Below the pieces are notes generated by a model that was given only the letters and a program-made list of their open reading frames with translations, did not search any database and was not told the DNA's origin. The translations under genes were made by a program, and so were the position numbers. A DNA stretch of 64,000 bases, from NCBI RefSeq assembly GCF_028746185.1, contig NZ_JAQIVH010000055.1:310001-374000 (forward strand). Reading direction: 5' to 3'. This document shows positions 8,308 to 16,736 of the stretch, one piece after another; positions within the stretch are counted from its first letter, which is position 1; every line of letters starts with the position of its first letter. This DNA is from Paenibacillus_E qinlingensis (GTDB lineage: Bacteria; Bacillota; Bacilli; Paenibacillales; NBRC-103111).

Positions 8308-10193
8308 CCGTTCGTCCCCCCCTCGGATTTAGTCGGCTTAAGGACAACGGACATAACAGAGCCTTGGCCTTTCTTTACTGGCTTAAACGGAGCAAAGCTC
8401 CATGACTTCACAATATCAGGATTCGTAATTATCATAGGTGTCGCTAAGGAAGATGCGAATTTCTTAACTTTGTTATAGTTGAACTTCACTAGAAGCTGCC
8501 CTGCTTCCACTCGATCGCCTTCCTTCACCACAGCATTAAAGCACTTGCCCGGTAAGCTGGACGTGTCAATTCCGATATGCAGTAGAACTTCAAGCCCTTC
8601 ATCCGTTAGGATCCCCAGTGCATGCATCGTTGGGTAAATGTGCATAATGGTACCTGCAACAGGCGAAACCAACTCACCTTTATCAGGAATAAAAGCAACA
8701 CCATTCCCGACTAGCCGGGAGGCAAAGATACGATCAGGTACTTCTTCAATGGGGATCATACGTCCCTGCATCGGGGAAGTGAATAATACGACATGAATAT
8801 CTTTGCGTAATACCTTCATAATTTCTTCACGTATAAGCTCTGAAAATGTTCCAAACACGACTTGAACATTGCCTCCTCCAAGACGTATGACGCCTGCTGC
8901 TCCTAAGTGTCGTAATGCCGTGATGTCCATCAGACGATCATTGACAAGTGTAAGTCGCAATCGAGTAATACAGGCTTCAATCTTCTTAATATTGTCTTTC
9001 CCACCAAGTGCCTGCAAAATTAACGGAGAACGATACGGTATGTCCCCAGCCCACTCTTCAAGCGATGAGCCTTCTTCCCTACCCGGAGTTGGAATTCGGA
9101 ACTTCTGAATCGCCCAGCGAAATAAGAAATAATACAGTAAACCGTAGATCAGGCCAATCGGAATCAATAATAAGCCATTGTGTGATAAGTGCAGATTAAT
9201 AATGTAGTCAATAGCCCCAGCTGAATAAGAGAATCCATGGTGGATATTTAACTCATAAGCGATCCACATAGCTACGCCCGAAAGGATGGCATGGATAACG
9301 AACAGATAAGGTGCTACAAAAAGAAAAGCAAATTCAATCGGCTCTGTCACACCAGTTAAAAAAGAAGCCAATGCAGCCGTTAAAAATGTAGCTTTGATCT
9401 TCGGCTTTAAATCTTCCCTCGCTTCTCCGATAATTGCAAAAGCAATAGCTGGCAATGCAAACATCATGATCGGGTATAAGCCGGCCATATACATCCCAGC
9501 GGATGGATCGCCAGCGAAAAATCGTGGCAAATCACCATAGGCGTATTGTCCAGATGGCGTTTCGTACGCTCCCACTTGAAACCAGAAAAAGTTATTCAAA
9601 ATATGATGTAAGCCCGAAGGTACGAGCAAGCGGTGAGCAATCCCATATATGAATGCACCGAAACCGCCTAATCCAAGTAATCCGCTTGAAATTTTACCCA
9701 TTAGCGTCTCTAGATAAGGACCAATCCAGATCATTATATAAGAGACTATAAGCGTTGCGAGGCCCATGACGAGCGGCACCATCCGAGGTCCACCGAAAAA
9801 TTGTATGTACTCCGGAAGCTTAATCTCCTTACAGCGGTGATAGATGATTGCGGCCAGTAGACCAATCAAGATCCCGCCAGAGACGCCTAATTGAAATTGC
9901 GTGCCCAGCCCATGCTCGATGAGTCGGGTAAACATGAAATACCCTAGCATGGCCGATAAACCAGCTATTCCAGCACTTTCTGTTAATCCCAAAGCCACAC
10001 CAACAGCGAAGATGATTGGGATATAATCAAAGATTGTATTCCCAGCCAATGACAGCATGTCCCCAAAGCTTGAAGCATGTATGACATCCCAAGGTAAATC
10101 CCCTAGACAAAGCAGCACAGCAGCAATAGGAAGCGCAATGGTAGGCAGCATTAAGGAGCGGCCAAGCTGTTGTAAGTTCCCCATCCAGTTCAA
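8304..10193 (-). CDS. nagE: PTS N-acetylglucosamine-type IICBA transporter
   Basis: Imports and phosphorylates an amino sugar, most likely N-acetylglucosamine. The membrane IIC domain spans about residues 1-365 with NagE-like blocks (QFFGGPRMVP, PSGLHHILNNFFWFQ, FAGDPSAGMYMAG, TGVTEPIEF). The IIB domain has the phospho-Cys at 408 in EACITRLRL. The IIA domain starts near 480, with His539 in LLHIGIDT as phosphorylation site. At 629 residues it matches fused NagE/GamP-type proteins. The TTG at 10193 is 11 bases after AGGAGG; ATG 10184 is an alternative. First gene of the operon, with Enzyme I and the DJ-1 protein following. Confidence 0.9.
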   Translation of the reverse strand: MNWMGNLQQLGRSLMLPTIALPIAAVLLCLGDLPWDVIHASSFGDMLSLAGNTIFDYIPIIFAVGVALGLTESAGIAGLSAMLGYFMFTRLIEHGLGTQFQLGVSGGILIGLLAAIIYHRCKEIKLPEYIQFFGGPRMVPLVMGLATLIVSYIMIWIGPYLETLMGKISSGLLGLGGFGAFIYGIAHRLLVPSGLHHILNNFFWFQVGAYETPSGQYAYGDLPRFFAGDPSAGMYMAGLYPIMMFALPAIAFAIIGEAREDLKPKIKATFLTAALASFLTGVTEPIEFAFLFVAPYLFVIHAILSGVAMWIAYELNIHHGFSYSAGAIDYIINLHLSHNGLLLIPIGLIYGLLYYFLFRWAIQKFRIPTPGREEGSSLEEWAGDIPYRSPLILQALGGKDNIKKIEACITRLRLTLVNDRLMDITALRHLGAAGVIRLGGGNVQVVFGTFSELIREEIMKVLRKDIHVVLFTSPMQGRMIPIEEVPDRIFASRLVGNGVAFIPDKGELVSPVAGTIMHIYPTMHALGILTDEGLEVLLHIGIDTSSLPGKCFNAVVKEGDRVEAGQLLVKFNYNKVKKFASSLATPMIITNPDIVKSWSFAPFKPVKKGQGSVMSVVLKPTKSEGGTNG

Positions 10194-10204
10194 ACGAATG
10201 CTAA

Positions 10205-10234
10205 CCTCCTAAAAGTTTTCGTCAGAAAACTGAC
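10205..10234 (-). promoter_or_regulatory. Overlapping hairpins directly upstream of the nagE ribosome binding site
   Basis: On the minus strand GTCAG-TTTT-CTGAC (10234-10221) and AGTTTTC-TGAC-GAAAACT (10231-10214) can each form but not together. The second ends four bases before AGGAGG (10210-10205). This geometry could modulate translation or bind a PTS-type antiterminator, but no matching regulator gene is adjacent. Confidence 0.35.
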
Positions 10235-10462
10235 TTCGTAAGCATCTTACCTTAGCAAAATCGAAGAGTATCTTCCACTTAATCATAAGATTCTCTTTAT
10301 CAAATCGTAAAGCTTGTTCGTCCTTTTGTCAAAAAAAAATAAGCAGATCGCTTGTGCCATCAGGGTTATTCTACATAGTAAACGCAAAAGTTGACTAAGT
10401 CCCCTAAAAGCTGTCATACTTTACCTGTACCCAAATTCATGATTCGAGGAGGAAATACCCTT

Positions 10463-11029
10463 ATGTCTTATGATGTTATTATTATTGGTGCAGGTCCTAC
10501 TGGCGCAAGTGCTGCACTATTCACTTCAAAAGCAGGCAAGAAAACGCTTGTCATCGACAATGAGCAAAGTGTTACGAAGCGTGCATGGATTGAGAATCAC
10601 TATGGTGTTGAAGCGATTGGCGGGCCAGATTTAGTAGAAATCGGCAAGAAACAAGCCGCTAAATTCGGAACTGAATTCGTACAAGGCAAAGCGACTCAGC
10701 TTGTTAAGAATGAAGATAGCTTTGAGGTAACCACAGAAAATGGTACATATTCAGGCAAGCACGTAATACTAGCAACAGGATTATCCGTTGAACTTGCGGA
10801 AGCCGCTGGTATCGCGACAAAAGAAGGAACTGAACCTCGAATTAAATCCATCGTTGACTGCGATGCGCAAGGAAATACAAGTCTCAAAGGTGTATGGGCA
10901 GCAGGCACAACGGCTGGTGTCAGCATGCATACGATTATCACAGCTGGTGACGGAGCCAAAGTAGCTATCAATGTGATTAGTGAACTTAACGGCGCGCGTT
11001 ATGTCGATCACGATGTGTTGAAAGCTTAG
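10463..11029 (+). CDS. Small FAD-dependent oxidoreductase, thioredoxin-reductase-like without NADPH domain or CxxC
   Basis: A 188-residue flavoprotein. The N terminus YDVIIIGAGPTGASAA is a Rossmann dinucleotide-binding motif, and the C-terminal block KGVWAAGTTAGVSMHTI is the second FAD-binding motif of thioredoxin-reductase-like proteins. The region between is too short for the NADPH-binding domain (normally about 110-130 residues) and there is no CxxC; the only cysteine is in VDCDAQ. The start at 10463 is set by GAGGAGG; an upstream extension to 10391 has no ribosome binding site. Monocistronic, followed by a strong terminator. The family of short flavoproteins seems to be real, but its reaction is unknown to me. 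Confidence 0.85.
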   Translation: MSYDVIIIGAGPTGASAALFTSKAGKKTLVIDNEQSVTKRAWIENHYGVEAIGGPDLVEIGKKQAAKFGTEFVQGKATQLVKNEDSFEVTTENGTYSGKHVILATGLSVELAEAAGIATKEGTEPRIKSIVDCDAQGNTSLKGVWAAGTTAGVSMHTIITAGDGAKVAINVISELNGARYVDHDVLKA

Positions 11030-11043
11030 TTCCTACGTATGAG

Positions 11044-11092
11044 AAAACCGCTAATCGCTCCCCTGCAAAGGTGATCGACTAGCGGTTTTTTT
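11044..11092 (+). terminator. Terminator of the small flavoprotein gene
   Basis: AAAACCGCTA (11044-11053) pairs with TAGCGGTTTT (11080-11089), followed by more T residues. Confidence 0.85.
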
Positions 11093-11122
11093 GATTGATG
11101 CTTACTTCTTATGCGACCTGCA

Positions 11123-11548
11123 TTAATTGTTACGTGGATTCAGTATGGCATCTTCCACTTTAATGCAGCGATCCATGATGACTTCTAAGCCACCCTCACT
11201 CGCAATACGTGCTGCTTCTTCATTTACGATTTCTAGCTGCAACCAGAACACTTTCGCCCCAATCTTAACTGACTCTTCAGCCACTGGAACAACCTGATCA
11301 GCACGACGAAACACATTCACAATATCAACTGGCTCAGGAATGTCCGATAACGATGGATAGCATTTCTCTCCCAGAATCTGATCCGCATTCGGATTGACGG
11401 GAATAATACGGTATCCTCGGCTTTGCATGGCAGCAGACACCATATAAGATGTGCGGTCTGGTTTATCCGATAAGCCTACTACAGCGATATTCCCTGCATT
11501 GGCAAGCAATTCTTTGATATGTTCCCTAGATGGATTCTCAAATGTCAT
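11123..11548 (-). CDS. CoA-binding domain protein (YccU type)
   Basis: A 141-residue single Rossmann domain of the CoA-binding (succinyl-CoA synthetase alpha-like) family. IAVVGLSDKPDRTSYMV near residue 21, PVNPNADQILGEKCYPSLSDIP, DIVNVFRRADQVVPV and the GAKVFWLQLEI segment are characteristic. AGGAGAG precedes the ATG. It is 13 bases downstream of the C39-like gene. The ligand is presumed to be CoA or an acyl-CoA; the cellular role is not established. Confidence 0.88.
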   Translation of the reverse strand: MTFENPSREHIKELLANAGNIAVVGLSDKPDRTSYMVSAAMQSRGYRIIPVNPNADQILGEKCYPSLSDIPEPVDIVNVFRRADQVVPVAEESVKIGAKVFWLQLEIVNEEAARIASEGGLEVIMDRCIKVEDAILNPRNN

Positions 11549-11561
11549 GTGGATCGCTCTC

Positions 11562-12383
11562 CTATTTATTCAAGTAGGTTAGACCTTGTTTCCCCATTGC
11601 TGCCCAAGTTTCAACAAATTGAGCTTTGTTCACTTTGACTTGCTTTTCACCACTCAAGGGGTCATTTAAGTAAACATTCGTTTCGTCAAATCCAACAAGA
11701 ACAACAGCATGCTCCGAATATGTCGTTTTTAGAGGACCGATAGGCGTATCCCAGGTTACCCATTTGTAAGGAAGATTGTAGTCAATCGTCGTCCAGACAA
11801 TAACTGGGATCCCGTGTGCCACTTGCCCCTCGTACAATTCAAAAGCTTCTCCCGTTAGATTAATCGCTTGAGGGATATAGTTTTGCATAAGCGGAAACAA
11901 TCCTGCGGCATAGATCCCAAAGCCTCTTTTCTTACGGGTTACATCTCCAACGAAGCCGGAGTTCGGATTGCCCCAATAAGTAATGTTACCGCTCGCATCT
12001 AATTTCGCCGGCGTCATGTCAGTAGGCATTTCGCCGACTAAATCCATCTTCATTTTGTTCACGCCATAGTACTGCAGCAGCATCGTGAGACTTGTGATTT
12101 CACAACCGGCTGGCAGCTCAGGCAGTTGCTGAACAACGGGGACATCCAGCATGGCTGATTTGACCAGTGCAGGCGCGGGCGATGGCGTTGGTTTCACGGA
12201 GGCCTTCACCGTAGCGGCGGGTTTATCAACTGCTAAGACTACTGGACCAGAAGCGAATAAAGCTGGTTCTTTCCCAGTAGCCTTGGCATAAAGCAAGACA
12301 GCAAATACACTGCTCGCAAATGTAAGCCCTGCTACGAGAAACAAGCCAAACGTCACTTTCAATCCTTGCCAAATAATCCTCAT
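11562..12383 (-). CDS. Membrane-anchored C39-like cysteine peptidase family protein (YvpB type)
   Basis: A 273-residue protein with an N-terminal membrane anchor or signal segment (about 7-32), a Pro/Ala/Lys-rich linker, and a C39-like papain-fold domain. The catalytic triad candidates are Cys94 in PAGCEITSL, His225 in YSEHAVVLVGF and Asp in YLNDPLSG. It matches the YvpB-type family rather than bacteriocin-processing ABC proteases because no ABC domain is present. Probably located outside the membrane; target unknown. It lies directly downstream of aroA on the same strand, separated by 31 bases. Confidence 0.83.
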   Translation of the reverse strand: MRIIWQGLKVTFGLFLVAGLTFASSVFAVLLYAKATGKEPALFASGPVVLAVDKPAATVKASVKPTPSPAPALVKSAMLDVPVVQQLPELPAGCEITSLTMLLQYYGVNKMKMDLVGEMPTDMTPAKLDASGNITYWGNPNSGFVGDVTRKKRGFGIYAAGLFPLMQNYIPQAINLTGEAFELYEGQVAHGIPVIVWTTIDYNLPYKWVTWDTPIGPLKTTYSEHAVVLVGFDETNVYLNDPLSGEKQVKVNKAQFVETWAAMGKQGLTYLNK

Positions 12384-12414
12384 GCTGACTCACCCATTCA
12401 ATGTAATTGAGATT

Positions 12415-13713
12415 CTAGGACTCGCTCACTAGCTCAACCTGTGCGCCAATCGAGCGCAAGTGGTCGAAATATTGTGGATACGACTTCGCCACGTGGTGGG
12501 CATCCCGAATCGTTAAACCCTTCTCAGAGCGCAGACCAACTACAGTTAATGCCATGATAACCCGATGATCGAAATGCGCATTGATTTCTACGCCACCTTC
12601 AACCCCTTGTGGTTTACCATGAACAATAATTTCACTCTGACGCTCTTCTACATCAGCTCCAGCCTTGCGAAGCTCATTCAAATAATCTGTGATACGATCA
12701 CACTCTTTATACCGTAGGTTCTCAACATTGTAGAAGCGCGAAGTCCCTTCAGCAAATACAGCAGCAGCAACCATCGCAAGAACAGCATCCGTAAAATGGT
12801 CACCATCAAATTCACCAGCAACAAGGCGCTGATTCCCTCGTACATGCACTACACCGTTGTCATGAGTTAAATTTACACCCATTGCTTTCAGAACATCCAC
12901 ACAGGCCTTCTCACCTTGTTTGCTGTTCTCTTCAAGCCGAAGTACTCGCACATCAGAATTCGTAACCGCAGCGGCAGCAAGAATAGCTGCAGAACCCGGA
13001 TAGTCGCCTTGGATTACATATTCTTTGGCTTCGTAGGATTGTCCGCCTGGAATACGATAGTGCATCAAATCTTCACTTGCATGAACGACGATGCCCGCTT
13101 GTGCTAATACTTCAAGCGTTTGCCCTACGATAATTTTGGACTTCAAATCATGTAGAACTTCAATTTCACTGTCTTCTTCCAATAGCGGTGTCATAAACAA
13201 CAAAGAACTCAGGAACTGTGAACTCACATTACCAGAAACGGTGATCTTGCCACCGCGAGGTTGTCCCCCTTTAATTGTTATCGGCAAACGACCGTTATTA
13301 TGTTGTACTTCTACGCCCATTTGTTGCAAAGTATCGATTAAATCATCGTGAGGACGTTTACCTAAAGATTCTGGATACGTATTTACAAATGTCACTTCCG
13401 GACAGAAAGCAGCCGTAGACATTAAAAAGCGGAGCACAGCGCCAGCATTACCAACATTTAATTGGGACACATGCTTAGGGTTCTTGCCAAAGCCTGTGAT
13501 TACAATTTTCTCATCATCTTCTTCTATGATAGCGCCAAGATCACGTACACATCGTCTCATAGCATCACTATCTTCACTATGAGCTGGGTAATAGATTGTA
13601 CTTGTCCCGTTAGCTAGTGCACCGATTAGCAAATAGCGTGTAGTGTAGTTTTTGGAGGATAGAGCATTGATTTCCCCTTGGAGATGGGAGGTTGGTTTTA
13701 CGATTGCTTTCAT
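12415..13713 (-). CDS. aroA: 3-phosphoshikimate 1-carboxyvinyltransferase (EPSP synthase)
   Basis: Joins shikimate-3-phosphate and PEP in the shikimate pathway. The 432 residues show two tandem beta-alpha domains. Conserved elements: the Lys/Arg-bearing N-terminal SSKNYTTR, SGNVSSQFLSSLL for shikimate-3-phosphate, GDYPGSAAI, DGDHFTDAVLAM and NLRYKECDRI with the PEP-binding arginine. The PEP loop reads GNAGAVLRF where class I enzymes have GNAGTAMRP, and the N-terminal motif has Asn where Ser is usual. A GAAGGAG site lies 12 bases before the ATG. aroK is nearby on the same strand, though a rhodanese gene on the other strand intervenes. Confidence 0.9.
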   Translation of the reverse strand: MKAIVKPTSHLQGEINALSSKNYTTRYLLIGALANGTSTIYYPAHSEDSDAMRRCVRDLGAIIEEDDEKIVITGFGKNPKHVSQLNVGNAGAVLRFLMSTAAFCPEVTFVNTYPESLGKRPHDDLIDTLQQMGVEVQHNNGRLPITIKGGQPRGGKITVSGNVSSQFLSSLLFMTPLLEEDSEIEVLHDLKSKIIVGQTLEVLAQAGIVVHASEDLMHYRIPGGQSYEAKEYVIQGDYPGSAAILAAAAVTNSDVRVLRLEENSKQGEKACVDVLKAMGVNLTHDNGVVHVRGNQRLVAGEFDGDHFTDAVLAMVAAAVFAEGTSRFYNVENLRYKECDRITDYLNELRKAGADVEERQSEIIVHGKPQGVEGGVEINAHFDHRVIMALTVVGLRSEKGLTIRDAHHVAKSYPQYFDHLRSIGAQVELVSES

Positions 13714-13977
13714 GTCGTTTGTTGACTCCTTCGCAAGTAGTTTATATGTATATCCAGCAGAATGAATGCCAAGAAACCAATCATCAGCAGGATGATAGAG
13801 ATCCTAAGATTATTGACAGTGTACCATACGAAATCTAACTTGGGAACCTTCTCCACTAGCAGATCCATTAAGGAAAAGCTAGATCATGAAACACTTCGTT
13901 TGACATCACGTCGTTATATTTCTATCATACTAAGTAAGAAGCTTTTTCTTCTGAAAATACAAACATGGAGGCGTATC

Positions 13978-14268
13978 ATGGACACGATTCTACCATCCGA
14001 GATCAAAGCAAGACTCGCGCAAGGAGAGCACCTAACCCTTATTGACGTTCGCGAAGATGAAGAAGTAGCAGAAGGTATGATTCAAGGCGCAATACATATT
14101 CCTTTAGGCCAATTACCAGAGCGGCTTAGCGAGATTCCGCAAGTCGAAGAAGTTATTTTAGTATGTCGTAGTGGAAACCGAAGCGGTCGCGCACTAGGCT
14201 ATCTAGAAGCCAACGGTTATAAAGGACTTAAGAACATGACCGGCGGTATGCTCGAGTGGGAAGACTAA
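13978..14268 (+). CDS. Single-domain rhodanese-like protein
   Basis: A 96-residue sulfurtransferase domain. LIDVREDEEVAEGMIQGAIHIPLGQL is the typical N-terminal rhodanese block (split by the ATG-proximal helix), and VCRSGNRSGRA holds the active-site loop with persulfide-forming Cys63. ATGGAGGCG precedes the ATG at 13978. An upstream open extension back to 13762 has no family similarity and lacks a ribosome binding site. It probably handles persulfide sulfur in the cytosol; the physiological partner is unknown. Confidence 0.9.
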   Translation: MDTILPSEIKARLAQGEHLTLIDVREDEEVAEGMIQGAIHIPLGQLPERLSEIPQVEEVILVCRSGNRSGRALGYLEANGYKGLKNMTGGMLEWED

Positions 14269-14289
14269 GCTGAAAAGCTTATCTTCTCC

Positions 14290-14799
14290 TTAGTGACGCA
14301 CCGCTTGCTGAATAATGCGATCTGTAATTTCATCTTCAGTTAAATCTGTCGTATCAATAGATGTATGAGCAAAATCATAGGCATGCTTTCTTTGTTCCAT
14401 TAACGTATGAACGCGTTCTTCCAAATTACCTTGCAGTAAAGGCCGATTCGTATCCGTACTCACTCTTTGGATAATCGTTTCCGCAGTTGCGTTCAACGCG
14501 ACAACAAAGCCATGCTGCAACATGCAAATTCGATTAGACTCTGCAAGTACCGCACCACCGCCCGTCGCAACAACTTGTCCCTCACTGTCTAATATACGTG
14601 CCAGCGTCTCTGTTTCCAAAGCGCGAAAGTGTGCTTCCCCGTGATCCCGAAATAATTCGGGAATACTTGTCTGTTGTACTTCTTCTAACACGACGTCAGA
14701 ATCGCAAAAACTCCATCCTAAACGCTCTGCAAGCTTTTTGCCTACGGTTGATTTCCCTGTTCCCATGAATCCAACAAGCACAATATTTCTGACTGTCAC
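14290..14799 (-). CDS. aroK: Shikimate kinase
   Basis: Phosphorylates shikimate with ATP. The Walker A loop is GFMGTGKST near residues 9-17; CDSD binds shikimate; FRDHGEAHFRALE and ATGGGAVL are further conserved blocks; TNRPLLQ is the lid arginine region. The open frame extends to 14991, but AAGGGG lies six bases before the GTG at 14799, giving 169 residues, the normal size. Its 3' end lies 21 bases from the convergent rhodanese gene. It forms a loose shikimate group with aroA. Confidence 0.92.
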   Translation of the reverse strand: MTVRNIVLVGFMGTGKSTVGKKLAERLGWSFCDSDVVLEEVQQTSIPELFRDHGEAHFRALETETLARILDSEGQVVATGGGAVLAESNRICMLQHGFVVALNATAETIIQRVSTDTNRPLLQGNLEERVHTLMEQRKHAYDFAHTSIDTTDLTEDEITDRIIQQAVRH

Positions 14800-14967
14800 A
14801 CAAATCCCCTTTTCCCATATGCTAGTCATACAAACTTTCCCAACATCATACCATAGCCCTGACAGCATGAATACAATCCATCTAAAAATCATATAGTAGT
14901 GTGAATAAATTCTAGCACAAACAGTTAAGATTTTAGAGAGACCACGCCGATAAGGAGAGATGGAGCT

Positions 14968-15288
14968 TTGAACCCAACTGTGCTGCAGCAAAACCTAACT
15001 ACCGCCTTGACGAACCGCACACAACGCAAACTGGAGCAAATTTTGCACCCAAGCTATACGCTATGTAAAGAGGATGTTGTCTGGATTTTAGAGTTTATTA
15101 AGAAAAAAGTGGCTGAAGAAGACCCGATGATGCAAGGTCTAACTCAACCACGATTATTACGAAATTTCCGTTATTTTGCCGAGATCTCCCTCATGCTTAT
15201 CCACAAACGCAACGGCTTCGATGAAGAAGCCGATCGTCTAAAGATGTGGCTGCGAGAAGCGGCATACGGCTTACAAGATGAGAAATGA
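14968..15288 (+). CDS. Conserved hypothetical protein, about 106 residues
   Basis: Mostly helical and soluble with no motif I recognise; LRNFRYFAEISLMLIHKRNGF is its most conserved-looking stretch. The start is a TTG at 14968 with AAGGAGA nine bases upstream; a nearby ATG at 14960 closes within four codons. Its stop codon abuts the stop of the convergent gndA gene with no spacer, so the two transcripts must overlap. Confidence 0.65.
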   Translation: MNPTVLQQNLTTALTNRTQRKLEQILHPSYTLCKEDVVWILEFIKKKVAEEDPMMQGLTQPRLLRNFRYFAEISLMLIHKRNGFDEEADRLKMWLREAAYGLQDEK

Positions 15289-16704
15289 CTACTCGTTCCC
15301 CATCCAGTTGTAGTGGAAGGATCCTTCTTTGTCCACACGTTGGAACGTATGTGCACCGAAGTAGTCACGTTGCGCTTGTAACAGGTTAGCCGGAAGTCTT
15401 TCTGTACGGTAGCTGTCATAGTAAGCAAGTGCAGATGCGAAGGAAGGAACTGCGATACCGCGAGTAACTGCTTCTGCTACAACTTGTCTCCATGAACCTT
15501 GGTAGTTATCCACTACGTCTGTGAAGTAAGAATCCAACAATAGGTTTTTCAATTCAGGATTGCGATCATACGCATCCTTGATATTTTGAAGGAAACGAGC
15601 GCGGATGATGCAACCGCCACGGAAGATCATTGCGATGCTGCCGTATTTCAGATCCCATTTGTATTCTTCAGAAGCTGCTCTCATTTGAGCGAAACCTTGT
15701 GCATAAGAACAAATTTTACTTGCGTAAAGGGCTTGACGAACAGCCTCAATAAACGCTTTGCGATCCCCTGTGAATGCTGGAGCATCAGGTCCTTTGAGAA
15801 CTTTGCTTGCTGCTACGCGTTCTTCCTTCATCGCAGAGATGAAACGGGAGAATACGGATTCTGTAATGATTGAAAGCGGCACGCCAAGGTCCAGAGCACT
15901 TTGACTGGTCCATTTTCCTGTTCCCTTTTGTCCAGCGGAATCCAGAATCACGTCAACCATTGGTTTGCCTGTTTCAGCATCATATTTCGTGAAAATATCA
16001 CGCGTGATTTCGATCAGGTAGCTGTCCAACTCTCCATTGTTCCACTCCGTGAAGATCTCATGAAGCTCTTCTGTGCTAACGTTAAGTACGTCTTTCAGCA
16101 ATTGGTAAGCTTCACAAATCAATTGCATATCTCCGTACTCAATACCGTTGTGCACCATTTTTACATAGTGCCCCGCGCCGTCTGGCCCGATGTATGTACA
16201 ACAAGCATCTTCGCCAACTTTCGCCGAGATTGCTGTTAGGATTGGCTCTACCAATTTATACGCGTCTTCTTGGCCTCCTGGCATGATCGAAGGTCCTTTA
16301 AGCGCGCCCTCTTCACCTCCGGAAACACCTGTTCCAACGAAACGAATTCCGTGAGCTTCAAGCTCTTTGTTACGACGTTGTGTATCTGGGAAGAAAGCAT
16401 TACCGCCGTCGATCAAAATATCGCCTTTGTCCAAATGCGGAAGCAATTGATTAATTGTGTCATCTGTAGGACCGCCTGCTTTAACCATGATCAAAATTTT
16501 GCGCGGCACTTCAAGGGATTGAACGAATTCTTCAATTGAGTATGTACCTACTAGTTGCTTACCTGGTGCTTCATTCAGAAGCTCCTTCGTTTTCTCAGCA
16601 GAACGGTTGAATACGGATACCGTAAAGCCTCTGCTTTCAATGTTTAATGCTAAGTTTTTCCCCATTACTGCTAAACCTACAACACCTATTTGTTGCTTAG
16701 ACAT
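15289..16704 (-). CDS. gndA: 6-phosphogluconate dehydrogenase, decarboxylating (NADP+)
   Basis: Oxidises 6-phosphogluconate to ribulose-5-phosphate and CO2. The N terminus IGVVGLAVMGKNLALN is the NADP-binding Rossmann motif; VFNRSAEKT, GTGVSGGEEGALKGPS, GPDGAGHYVKMVHNGIEY (catalytic Lys/His) and YFGAHTFQR follow, nearly as in Bacillus subtilis GndA. The start at 16704 (MSKQQIG) matches that protein; an ATG nine bases earlier is the alternative. Last gene of the putative sugar-acid operon, 32 bases after the SDR gene, fitting a path gluconate - 6-phosphogluconate - ribulose-5-phosphate. Confidence 0.96.
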   Translation of the reverse strand: MSKQQIGVVGLAVMGKNLALNIESRGFTVSVFNRSAEKTKELLNEAPGKQLVGTYSIEEFVQSLEVPRKILIMVKAGGPTDDTINQLLPHLDKGDILIDGGNAFFPDTQRRNKELEAHGIRFVGTGVSGGEEGALKGPSIMPGGQEDAYKLVEPILTAISAKVGEDACCTYIGPDGAGHYVKMVHNGIEYGDMQLICEAYQLLKDVLNVSTEELHEIFTEWNNGELDSYLIEITRDIFTKYDAETGKPMVDVILDSAGQKGTGKWTSQSALDLGVPLSIITESVFSRFISAMKEERVAASKVLKGPDAPAFTGDRKAFIEAVRQALYASKICSYAQGFAQMRAASEEYKWDLKYGSIAMIFRGGCIIRARFLQNIKDAYDRNPELKNLLLDSYFTDVVDNYQGSWRQVVAEAVTRGIAVPSFASALAYYDSYRTERLPANLLQAQRDYFGAHTFQRVDKEGSFHYNWMGNE

Positions 16705-16736
16705 GTCTCTCATACACCCTTCCGATATATAAATAG

